Positions 1-5,373 of a stretch of 5,373 bases of DNA are shown here, one piece after another. Numbering within the stretch: the stretch's first letter is position 1; the number at the start of each line of letters is the position of its first letter. A program made the translations under genes and the position numbers. The DNA lies in assembly GCA_013205525.1 (NCBI GenBank), contig JABMMR010000001.1, positions 1-5,373 on the forward strand, in the 5' to 3' direction. Below the pieces are notes generated by a model that saw only the letters and a program-made list of their open reading frames with translations, searched no databases and was not told where the DNA came from. This stretch comes from Burkholderiales bacterium. GTDB taxonomy: Bacteria > Pseudomonadota > Gammaproteobacteria > Burkholderiales > Burkholderiaceae_C.

Positions 1-1571
1 ATGCCGCCTTGCTCCACCCTGTCGGCGGCTTGGTCCAAGATGGCCATGCTGCGCGGATGCAGTTCGCCTGAGTCTTTGTGCAAAAAGAAAGGCACGGGCA
101 CGCCCCAAGAGCGCTGGCGCGAGATGCACCAATCGGGCCGGTTGGCGATCATGTCGCGCAAACGGGTTTTGCCGTTCTCGGGATAGAACTGGGTTTGCTC
201 GATGGCGTCCAGCGCCAATTGACGCAAAGTTTGGGGTGCTTTGTGGCTGGTGAACACACCCTCGCCCTCGTCCATGCGGATAAACCACTGGGCTGCTGCG
301 CGGTAGATGACCGGTGTTTTGTGCCGCCAGCAATGCGGGTAGCTGTGCGAGATGCCGTGCGTGGCCATCAAGCGGTCGGCATTTTTCAGCGCCTCCAAAA
401 TCACTGGCACGGCTTTCCAAATATGTTGACCACCAAACAAGGCGAAGTCGGCGGCATACGCGCCGTTGCCTTGCACGGGGTTCAAGATGTCGGTGTAGTG
501 CATGCCATGGGCTAAACAACTGTTGTAGTCGTCCAAGCCGTAAGCGGGCGCGCTGTGCACGATGCCGGTGCCGTCGTCTGCGGTGGCGTAGTCGGCCAAA
601 TACACGGGCGCGGTGCGTTCAAAGCCCGCGTCCACAGCCGACAACGGATGGTCAAACTCAATCAAATCCAGCGCTTGGCCCGTGCAGGTGGCGACCACCT
701 TGCCGCTGATTTGCCAGCGCTCTAAACATTTTTCTACCAAGCTCTCGGCACAAACATACAAACCTTGTTCGGTGTCTACCAATGCATAGCTCAACTCGGG
801 GTTCAAGTTCAATGCTTGGTTGGCAGGTATGGTCCAAGCGGTGGTGGTCCAAATCACTGCAAAAGCTGGCTTGTCCAGTTTTGAGAGGCCAAAAGCGGTG
901 GCCAGTTTGTCGGGCTGGGCGCACAGAAAAGCCACGTCCAAGGTGTCGCTTTTCTTGTCAGCGTATTCGATTTCAAACTCGGCCAATGACGAGCCGCAAT
1001 CGAAGCACCAATAAACAGGTTTTAAACCACGGTAAACAAAGCCGCGCTCAATCACGCGTTTAAAAGCGCGGATTTGTCCTGCCTCGTTGGCTGGGTCCAT
1101 GGTGCGGTAAGGACGCTCCCAGTCGCCCAAAACGCCCAAGCGTTTGAAGTCTTCGCGTTGCTGCTCAATTTGTTCGGTGGCAAAAGCGCGGCTCTTGGCT
1201 TGCATATCGTCGCGACTGAGTTTGCGTCCATGCAGTTTTTCGATGGCGTTTTCAATGGGCAGGCCATGGCAGTCCCAGCCGGGAATGTATTGCGCATCAA
1301 AGCCAGCCAGTTGACGACTTTTCACAATCATGTCTTTCAACACTTTGTTCAGTGCGTGGCCAATATGCAGCTTGCCGTTGGCATAGGGCGGTCCATCATG
1401 CAAAACAAACAGCGGTTGACCCAGCCGCGCATCACGCAGTTGTTTGTACAGACCTTGGTCTGACCAAGCCTTGGCCCAAGCGGGTTCGCGTTTGGGTAAA
1501 TCGCCGCGCATAGCAAACGGCGTGTCCATCATATTGATGCGGGTGTCGGGGGTAGGGGTTTTATCGGTCAT
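1..1571 (-). CDS. ileS: Isoleucyl-tRNA synthetase (N-terminal 523 codons, runs off left edge)
   Basis: Class I aminoacyl-tRNA synthetase that charges tRNA-Ile with isoleucine in the cytoplasm. The frame is open from the ATG at 1571 to the window edge. Visible family landmarks are [14 protein letters not shown] with the HIGH ATP-binding signature at residues 69-72, [10 protein letters not shown] at 98-107, the editing-domain threonine motif [11 protein letters not shown] at 241-251 (TTT 242-244), the editing motif [16 protein letters not shown] at 334-349 (His339 and Asp348 match the proofreading residues known from the E. coli enzyme), and [18 protein letters not shown] at 479-496. The KMSKS loop, anticodon-binding domain and C-terminal zinc site lie outside the window; full enzymes are about 940-960 residues. 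The start overlaps the ribF stop as ATGA, and only a weak GTGG-type ribosome site precedes it, so translation is probably coupled to ribF. No frameshift or missing key residue is seen. Identification is secure. Confidence 0.97.
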   Translation of the reverse strand, partial: MTDKTPTPDTRINMMDTPFAMRGDLPKREPAWAKAWSDQGLYKQLRDARLGQPLFVLHDGPPYANGKLHIGHALNKVLKDMIVKSRQLAGFDAQYIPGWDCHGLPIENAIEKLHGRKLSRDDMQAKSRAFATEQIEQQREDFKRLGVLGDWERPYRTMDPANEAGQIRAFKRVIERGFVYRGLKPVYWCFDCGSSLAEFEIEYADKKSDTLDVAFLCAQPDKLATAFGLSKLDKPAFAVIWTTTAWTIPANQALNLNPELSYALVDTEQGLYVCAESLVEKCLERWQISGKVVATCTGQALDLIEFDHPLSAVDAGFERTAPVYLADYATADDGTGIVHSAPAYGLDDYNSCLAHGMHYTDILNPVQGNGAYAADFALFGGQHIWKAVPVILEALKNADRLMATHGISHSYPHCWRHKTPVIYRAAAQWFIRMDEGEGVFTSHKAPQTLRQLALDAIEQTQFYPENGKTRLRDMIANRPDWCISRQRSWGVPVPFFLHKDSGELHPRSMAILDQAADRVEQGG

Positions 1572-2569
1572 TTTTGAAACCACTGACGAGCGTCAATGCA
1601 GTCTTGGGCGATGCCTTGCTGAAGTGCATCAAGGCTGTCATAGGTTAATTCGTCGTGTAATTTATGCAGCAATTCAACTCGAATGAGTTTACCGTAGCCC
1701 CCTTGCGAGCCCAGGCTTGCCGGCCACTCTAAGCAGTGCGTTTCCAGCAATACCTGTCCTCGGTTGACGTCGTTGGCGTCTAGCGAGGGGCGCACACCAA
1801 AGTTAGCTACCCCAGGCAGCGGTTTGTCGCTCAGGCCGTGTACTTGCGCCACAAAAATACCGCTGGCCGCGGGTTTGGCATGCGCAAAGCGCAGATTCAA
1901 GGTGGCACAGTTGAGTTCTCGCCCCAGTTTGCGTCCGTGAATCACATGGCCCGACAAAGCGTAGGGCCGCCCAAGCAAGAGTGCTGCGCGGCGCATATCG
2001 CCTTGCGACAAAGCTTGGCGTACCGCCGAACTCGACACGCGCCCACTAGAAGCTGCTTGGCCATCCAAGGCCGGTGTATCGGAAATTTCATAGCTGTTCA
2101 TGCGCGCCACTTCAAACCCCAGTTGTTGCCCACTGAGCGACAAAGAGGCGTAGTTTCCCGCACGCTTGGTGCCATAACAAAAGTCGTCGCCAACCAGCAC
2201 ATAGCGGGTGCCCAAGCCCTGCACCAAGACCTGCTGCACAAACTCATGCGGCGTCAAGCCAGACAACCAAGGATTGAACGGCATGATCACGCATTGGGCT
2301 ATGCCGCAAGCCTCTAACTCGGCAAGTTTGTCGCGCAAACTGACGATGCGTTGCGGCGCCATCTCGGGAATACCCATTTGCTGGGCAAAAAAATCGCGTG
2401 GGTGCGGCTCGAAGGTCATCACGCACGAGGGCAGGGCGCGATGGCGTGCTTCGTTGCGCAACAAAGCCAACATGGCTTGGTGCCCGCGGTGAACGCCATC
2501 GAAATTGCCAATGGTCACTGCGCAGGCCGCTGCCAGTTTTGGGTGGTGAATGCCGCGAAAGATGTGCAT
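1568..2569 (-). CDS. ribF: Bifunctional riboflavin kinase / FAD synthetase
   Basis: Cytoplasmic enzyme of 333 residues (E. coli RibF 313) that phosphorylates riboflavin to FMN and adenylylates FMN to FAD. The N-terminal nucleotidyltransferase domain shows [13 protein letters not shown] at residues 19-31, including the HxGH nucleotide-binding signature at 27-30, then TFEPHP at 52-57, [12 protein letters not shown] at 127-138 and SSSAVRQAL at 179-187. The C-terminal kinase domain begins near [18 protein letters not shown] at 200-217. The usual PTAN motif reads ATLN (222-225), keeping the Thr and Asn. [12 protein letters not shown] (253-264) and LLETHCLEW (274-282, candidate catalytic Glu276) follow. 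The start at 2569 fits the family N-terminus. An in-frame stop at 2597-2599 rules out a long extension. No clear Shine-Dalgarno precedes the ATG. It is first in a ribF-ileS operon and is divergent from the HNH gene. Confidence 0.96.
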   Translation of the reverse strand: MHIFRGIHHPKLAAACAVTIGNFDGVHRGHQAMLALLRNEARHRALPSCVMTFEPHPRDFFAQQMGIPEMAPQRIVSLRDKLAELEACGIAQCVIMPFNPWLSGLTPHEFVQQVLVQGLGTRYVLVGDDFCYGTKRAGNYASLSLSGQQLGFEVARMNSYEISDTPALDGQAASSGRVSSSAVRQALSQGDMRRAALLLGRPYALSGHVIHGRKLGRELNCATLNLRFAHAKPAASGIFVAQVHGLSDKPLPGVANFGVRPSLDANDVNRGQVLLETHCLEWPASLGSQGGYGKLIRVELLHKLHDELTYDSLDALQQGIAQDCIDARQWFQK

Positions 2570-2594
2570 GGCTTGAATTGGCTGGAGAAAGTTG

Positions 2595-2604
2595 TTTCAT
2601 GAAA
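2595..2604. promoter_or_regulatory. 10-bp palindrome TTTCATGAAA in the ribF/HNH divergent intergenic region
   Basis: TTTCATGAAA is a perfect inverted repeat. With a one-base offset the symmetry extends outward (TTG on the left, CAA on the right). It lies in the 93-base region separating divergently transcribed ribF and the HNH gene, 26 bases before the ribF ATG. The position suits an operator or part of a promoter, but no regulator is encoded nearby and short palindromes also occur by chance. A TATATT hexamer (2611-2616) follows on the plus strand, without a convincing -35 element. Confidence 0.25.
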
Positions 2605-2652
2605 ACAAGGTATATTGTCTAGGAATCGACGTCAGTGCTCGCTTTGATCTCT

Positions 2653-2662
2653 AGGGAGGTGA
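2653..2662 (+). promoter_or_regulatory. Strong Shine-Dalgarno for the HNH gene, close to the start
   Basis: AGGGAGGTGA matches the 16S anti-Shine-Dalgarno complement (AAGGAGGTGA) at 9 of 10 bases. It abuts the ATG at 2663, leaving only three bases between GGAGG and the start codon. The in-frame TTG at 2666 has a 6-base spacing, so initiation may use either codon. The element strongly supports 2663-3223 as a real, well-translated gene. Confidence 0.75.
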
Positions 2663-3223
2663 ATGTTGAAGGTGTTGAAGCTGTCAGCCCAAGGGTTGCC
2701 GCAATCTTGGATTTCGCTGGAACAAGCGGTGATCCACTATGCAGCGGAGGAAGTGCGTTGGGAAGCCGGCGCACAAATCGCGGTGTTTCGTGGCGGCCAC
2801 AACGCCATCACCGGCGAGCAATCCATCATCACCGTCAACAGCATCATTGGCACCAAGGGCGTGCCGGGCATCAATCCGTTTGACCTCAAACCGGGTCTGA
2901 CCAATAGCAAACTCTTTGCCCGCGACCGCAATACCTGCGCTTACTGTGGCGACGATTTCCACGAAACCGAACTCACCCGCGAACACATCATCCCGTTTGG
3001 CCAACATGGCTTGGACACTTGGATGAATGTGGTCACCGCTTGTCGCGCTTGCAACCACCGCAAAGCCAACCGCACGCCCGAGCAAGCCCGCATGCCTTTG
3101 CTATACACGCCGTATGTGCCCACCCTGTGGGAAGACTTTATTCTGCGTAACCGCCGCATACTCGCCGACCAGATGGAATTTTTAACCGCGCATTTGCCGC
3201 GCAATTCAAGGTTGGCGGCTTAG
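2663..3223 (+). CDS. HNH endonuclease family protein
   Basis: Predicted 186-residue soluble protein with a C-terminal HNH (beta-beta-alpha metal) nuclease fold. The core has a first zinc knuckle CAYC (Cys92, Cys95), the catalytic-type motif TREHIIP (His108), then MNVV (Asn122), the second knuckle CRAC (Cys127, Cys130) and NHRK (131-134). The four cysteines form the CxxC...CxxC structural zinc site seen in many HNH proteins. Residues 1-80 contain no motif I can name; they include ISLEQA, RGGHNAITG and VNSIIGTKGVPGINPFDL. The tail after residue 145 (LLYTPYVPTLWEDFILRNRR) is probably helical. There is no signal peptide or membrane segment. The gene is alone on its strand between divergent ribF and convergent purN, with no methyltransferase, integrase or phage gene beside it, so a restriction or phage role has no contextual support. 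Substrate and biological role are unknown. Base composition looks like its neighbours, which argues for long residence. Confidence 0.88.
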   Translation: MLKVLKLSAQGLPQSWISLEQAVIHYAAEEVRWEAGAQIAVFRGGHNAITGEQSIITVNSIIGTKGVPGINPFDLKPGLTNSKLFARDRNTCAYCGDDFHETELTREHIIPFGQHGLDTWMNVVTACRACNHRKANRTPEQARMPLLYTPYVPTLWEDFILRNRRILADQMEFLTAHLPRNSRLAA

Positions 3224-3802
3224 CCAATCTGCAATCGCTTGCGGGTAAATCAAGTGCTCTTGGGTAAGCACCCTTGCGGCCAAGCTGTCTGCTGTGTCGT
3301 CGGGCAACACCGGCACCACGGCTTGCGCAAGAATCGGCCCATCGTCTAAATCCACCGTCACTTGGTGCACCGTGGCACCGGCAAAACGGCAACCGGCATC
3401 GATCGCCCGTTGATGGGTATTGAGGCCTGTGAATGCCGGTAAAAGTGAGGGGTGAATATTGAGCAACCGCCCTTGGTAATGCACCACAAACCCGGGCGAC
3501 AAGATGCGCATAAAGCCCGCCAACACCACCAAGCTGGGTTGATGGGCATCGATGGCTTGCATCAATGCCGAGTCAAAAGCCTCGCGGGGGTGGGACTGGT
3601 TTTCGTAAAGCGTGTGGTCCACGACTTGCGTGACCAAACCCAGATCAGCGGCTTTGGCAAGACCAGCAGCTTGGGGGCGGTTGCTGATCACACAGGCAAT
3701 ATGCGCTTGCAAGCGCTCATGCCATTGTTCGCGTTGGGCGGCTTGGGCGATGGCCTGCATATTGGAGCCGCCGCCAGAAATAAGAATCACGATATTGCGC
3801 AT
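3206..3802 (-). CDS. purN: Phosphoribosylglycinamide formyltransferase (GAR transformylase, 10-formyl-THF dependent)
   Basis: Catalyses the third step of de novo purine synthesis, moving the formyl group of 10-formyltetrahydrofolate to glycinamide ribonucleotide. The 198-residue length fits the family (E. coli 212). The N-terminus has the phosphate-binding loop ISGGGSNMQA (8-17), followed by ISNRPQA (39-45) and LAGFMRIL (94-101). The folate and catalytic motif NIHPSLLPAF (115-124) supplies Asn115 and His117. GATVHQV (142-148) and DLDDGPIL (151-158) follow, where Asp153 matches the catalytic aspartate (Asp144 of E. coli). An in-frame stop at 3809-3811 fixes the start at or very near the ATG at 3802. 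There is no well-spaced Shine-Dalgarno. Its 3' end overlaps the convergent HNH gene by 18 bases, and its 5' end is divergent from the acyl-CoA dehydrogenase operon. It is not paired with purM here, so it is probably transcribed alone. Confidence 0.97.
   Translation of the reverse strand: MRNIVILISGGGSNMQAIAQAAQREQWHERLQAHIACVISNRPQAAGLAKAADLGLVTQVVDHTLYENQSHPREAFDSALMQAIDAHQPSLVVLAGFMRILSPGFVVHYQGRLLNIHPSLLPAFTGLNTHQRAIDAGCRFAGATVHQVTVDLDDGPILAQAVVPVLPDDTADSLAARVLTQEHLIYPQAIADWLSRQP
3210..3229. other. Short inverted repeat across the convergent HNH/purN 3' ends
   Basis: GGTTGGC (3210-3216) can pair with GCCAATC (3223-3229) across the 6-base loop GGCTTA, giving a 7-bp stem with one G-U pair in plus-strand RNA. 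It covers the HNH stop codon and lies just inside the purN coding end. No T-run follows on either side, so it is not a standard intrinsic terminator. It could weakly slow polymerase or protect 3' ends, or it may be chance. Confidence 0.2.
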
Positions 3803-3810
3803 AGCTGGTC

Positions 3811-3840
3811 ATTATCACCATGCATCTCCACTGGCATCAA
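3811..3840 (-). promoter_or_regulatory. Candidate sigma-70 promoter for purN, near-leaderless
   Basis: Reading the minus strand, TTGATG (3840-3835, 4/6 to the -35 consensus) is followed after 18 bases by GATAAT (3816-3811, 5/6 to the -10 consensus). The purN ATG begins only 8 bases after GATAAT, so the expected transcription start falls at or within a few bases of the start codon. This agrees with the lack of a well-placed ribosome site; the only GGTGA sits inside this region, too far upstream. The match was made by eye. Confidence 0.4.
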
Positions 3841-3879
3841 AAAATCGCGCAAAATAGCACGGTCGTTCTAAATTGCCTC

Positions 3880-3884
3880 GGAGA
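3880..3884 (+). promoter_or_regulatory. Shine-Dalgarno fixing the acyl-CoA dehydrogenase start
   Basis: GGAGA lies 7 bases after its GGAG core from the ATG at 3891, an ideal distance. The frame is also open from a TTG at 3873, but that codon lies upstream of this site and would add six residues unlike the family N-terminus. The ATG at 3891 is therefore preferred. Confidence 0.7.
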
Positions 3885-3890
3885 ACTTGC

Positions 3891-5069
3891 ATGGATTTGG
3901 CTTTCACACCTGAAGAACAGGCTTTTCGCGAAGAGGTGCGCTCATGGGTGCATGCGCATTTGCCTGCAACCCTTTCGCACAAAGTGCACAACGCCTTGCG
4001 TTTGACCCGTGAGGACATGCAGGCTTGGGCCAAAACCTTGGGCACCAAGGGCTGGCTGGGCTACAGCTGGCCACAGCAGTTTGGCGGCCCAGGCTGGAGT
4101 GCGGTGCAAAAGCATTTGTTTGAAGAAGAGTGTGCCTTGGCGGGAGCGCCGCGCGTCGTGCCGTTTGGTCCTGTGATGGTGGCGCCTGTCATCATGGCGT
4201 TTGGGTCGCCCGAGCAACAGCAGAGGTTTTTGCCAGGCATTGCCAGCGGCGAAGTGTGGTGGAGCCAGGGTTACAGCGAACCAGGCTCAGGCTCGGATTT
4301 GGCATCGCTTAAAACCCGTGCCGAGCGCGTGGGTAACAAATTCATTGTTAACGGTCAAAAAACCTGGACCACCTTGGCGCAGTTTGGCGAGTGGATTTTT
4401 TGTTTAGTGCGCACCAGCTCCGAAGGCAAGCCGCAAACCGGCATTTCGTTTTTGCTGATCGACATGAAGTCCGCGGGTGTGAGCGTGCGCCCCATCAAAT
4501 TACTGGACGGTGAATGCGAAGTCAATGAGGTGTGGTTTGACAACGTGGAAGTGCCCGCTGAGAACCTGGTCGGCGAAGAAAACAAAGGCTGGAACTATGC
4601 CAAGTTTTTGCTGGCACATGAGCGCACCAATATCGCTGACGTCAACCGCGCCAAGCGCGAACTCGAGCGCTTGAAGCGCATCGCCAAAGCCGAAGGCGTG
4701 TGGGACGACTTGCGTTTCAGAGATGAAATCGCCAAGCTAGAAGTCGATGTCATTGCCTTGGAGATGATGGTGCTGCGGGTTTTGAGCGCCGAGAAGTCGG
4801 GCAAGCAGTCACTGGATATTGCTGGCCTGTTGAAAATTCGTGGCTCTGAAATTCAACAGCGCTACAGCGAGTTGATGATGATGGCCGCAGGGCCTTTCAG
4901 CTTGCCGTTCATCCAAGAGGCGATGGACGCGGGTTGGCAAGGCGACCATGTGGGCGCAGCGCATTGCGCGCCTTTGGCCTCCACATATTTCAATATGCGC
5001 AAGACCACCATTTATGGCGGCTCGAATGAAGTGCAACGCAACATCGTTGCGCAAACTGTTTTGGGGTGA
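3891..5069 (+). CDS. Acyl-CoA dehydrogenase, pimeloyl-CoA dehydrogenase large-subunit-like
   Basis: FAD-dependent acyl-CoA dehydrogenase of 392 residues, predicted to introduce a trans-2 double bond into an acyl-CoA thioester and pass electrons to electron-transfer flavoprotein. The order is an N-terminal helical domain (MDLAFTPEEQAFREEVRSWV), a middle beta domain with the signature YSEPGSGSDLAS (128-139) and GQKTWTT (155-161), and a C-terminal helical domain ending IYGGSNEVQRNI (374-385). The C-terminal site that carries the catalytic Glu in medium-chain enzymes (YEG) reads YGG here. Glu244 in LAHERTNIA sits where isovaleryl- and long-chain-type enzymes keep their base. The FG motif usual after that helix is absent; a charged stretch (250-290) replaces it. 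These traits, plus a second dehydrogenase 3 bases downstream, resemble the PimC/PimD pair of Rhodopseudomonas palustris. The true substrate is unproven: a dicarboxyl-CoA, branched or steroid-derived acyl-CoA is possible. The gene is divergent from purN. Confidence 0.9.
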   Translation: MDLAFTPEEQAFREEVRSWVHAHLPATLSHKVHNALRLTREDMQAWAKTLGTKGWLGYSWPQQFGGPGWSAVQKHLFEEECALAGAPRVVPFGPVMVAPVIMAFGSPEQQQRFLPGIASGEVWWSQGYSEPGSGSDLASLKTRAERVGNKFIVNGQKTWTTLAQFGEWIFCLVRTSSEGKPQTGISFLLIDMKSAGVSVRPIKLLDGECEVNEVWFDNVEVPAENLVGEENKGWNYAKFLLAHERTNIADVNRAKRELERLKRIAKAEGVWDDLRFRDEIAKLEVDVIALEMMVLRVLSAEKSGKQSLDIAGLLKIRGSEIQQRYSELMMMAAGPFSLPFIQEAMDAGWQGDHVGAAHCAPLASTYFNMRKTTIYGGSNEVQRNIVAQTVLG

Positions 5070-5072
5070 AGC

Positions 5073-5373
5073 ATGGACTTTGATTTTTCAGACGAACAAG
5101 AGCAACTGCGCGACGCGGTTCGCAAATGGGTGGACAAGGCTTACAGCTTTGACCAGCGCACCAGCGTGGTGGCGGCGGGTGGTTTTTCTGCCAGTGCCTA
5201 CCAAGCCATGGCCGAATTGGGTTTGTGTGGCTTGTATGTGCAAGACGCTTATGGCGGCATGAACATGGGTCCCACCGAGGGCATGGTGGCCATGGAAGAG
5301 CTGGGGCGGGGTATGGTGATGGAACCGTTGGCCCATACTTGGATGTGCACCGCTGTGCTGCAAGCTTTTGCGC
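5073..5373 (+). CDS. Acyl-CoA dehydrogenase, small-subunit-like (N-terminal 100 codons, runs off right edge)
   Basis: The frame is open from the ATG at 5073 to the window edge. It begins MDFDFSDEQEQLRDAVRKWV, the typical first helix of the acyl-CoA dehydrogenase N-terminal domain. Family features follow: MAELGLCGLYVQDAYGG (46-62) and MVAMEELGRGMVMEPLA (71-87). The start is 3 bases after the stop of the upstream dehydrogenase, and GGGGTGA (5063-5069), overlapping that stop, can serve as ribosome site, so the two are almost certainly co-transcribed and translationally coupled. By analogy with PimC/PimD it would be the second subunit of a heteromeric flavoenzyme. The FAD-binding middle domain and catalytic region are outside the window, so whether this subunit has its own catalytic base cannot be judged. 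Family membership is firm; the small-subunit assignment is inferred from order and N-terminal style. Confidence 0.85.
   Translation, partial: MDFDFSDEQEQLRDAVRKWVDKAYSFDQRTSVVAAGGFSASAYQAMAELGLCGLYVQDAYGGMNMGPTEGMVAMEELGRGMVMEPLAHTWMCTAVLQAFA

Noticed and set aside
78..515. Long plus-strand open frames antisense to ileS (also 1074-1463).
   Set aside because: They mirror the strongly conserved ileS frame, show no ribosome site or recognisable protein features, and are expected in G+C-rich antisense sequence.
1838..2317. Plus-strand open frame of 159 codons antisense to ribF.
   Set aside because: It lies entirely within the recognisable ribF gene and its translation has no family features.
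2578..2616. Plus-strand sigma-70 promoter for the HNH gene using TATATT (2611-2616).
   Set aside because: No -35-like hexamer is found at 16-18 bases; TTGTTT is at 13 and TTGGCT at 27.
2570..2662. Possible FMN riboswitch upstream of ribF.
   Set aside because: The whole intergenic region is 93 bases, shorter than the conserved RFN element, and none of its conserved stems is seen.
2684..3085. Minus-strand open frame opposite the HNH gene.
   Set aside because: The plus-strand frame has the HNH motif and a near-consensus ribosome site; the antisense frame has neither.
3452..3871. Plus-strand open frame antisense to purN, reaching into the intergenic region.
   Set aside because: purN motifs on the minus strand explain the sequence, and the antisense translation is featureless.
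3873..3890. TTG at 3873 as start of the acyl-CoA dehydrogenase.
   Set aside because: The ribosome site GGAGA lies downstream of it and fits the ATG at 3891, whose N-terminus matches the family.
1..5373. CRISPR array, tRNA/rRNA genes, insertion sequence or attachment sites.
   Set aside because: No spaced direct repeats, cloverleaf-type sequence, transposase features or terminal inverted repeats were seen on either strand.

Overview
The window looks like ordinary chromosomal DNA from a betaproteobacterium, most likely order Burkholderiales and probably near Comamonadaceae (Limnohabitans/Rhodoferax-like). This is inferred from the protein styles, the moderately high G+C with many TTG leucine codons, and the ribF-ileS arrangement. 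No database search was possible, so the genus is a guess. Coding density is very high: the only non-coding stretches are two divergent intergenic regions of about 90 bases and a 3-base gap, and no gap reaches 300 bases.

Layout: (1) 1-1571, minus strand, the N-terminal 523 codons of ileS (isoleucyl-tRNA synthetase), running off the left edge. (2) 1568-2569, minus strand, ribF (bifunctional riboflavin kinase/FAD synthetase), whose stop codon overlaps the ileS start by 4 bases (ATGA), the usual head of a ribF-ileS(-lspA) operon. (3) 2570-2662, a divergent intergenic region holding a 10-bp perfect palindrome and a strong Shine-Dalgarno sequence for the next gene. (4) 2663-3223, plus strand, a 186-residue HNH endonuclease-family protein of unknown role. 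(5) 3206-3802, minus strand, purN (GAR formyltransferase), convergent with and overlapping the HNH gene by 18 bases. (6) 3803-3890, a second divergent intergenic region with a candidate purN promoter placed so close to the ATG that the mRNA would be leaderless or nearly so. (7) 3891-5069 and 5073-5373 (partial), plus strand, two tandem acyl-CoA dehydrogenase genes resembling the large and small subunits of a pimeloyl-CoA dehydrogenase-type heteromer.

Functionally the window combines core metabolism (translation, flavin cofactor synthesis, purine synthesis) with the start of an acyl-CoA oxidation operon. One loose link is that RibF makes the FAD that acyl-CoA dehydrogenases use, but nothing in the sequence indicates co-regulation. 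I found no mobile element, CRISPR array, RNA gene or clear new system. The least explained item is the HNH protein, a nuclease-like gene sitting between housekeeping genes with no sign of transfer, and with an N-terminal region of about 80 residues that I cannot assign to a domain.
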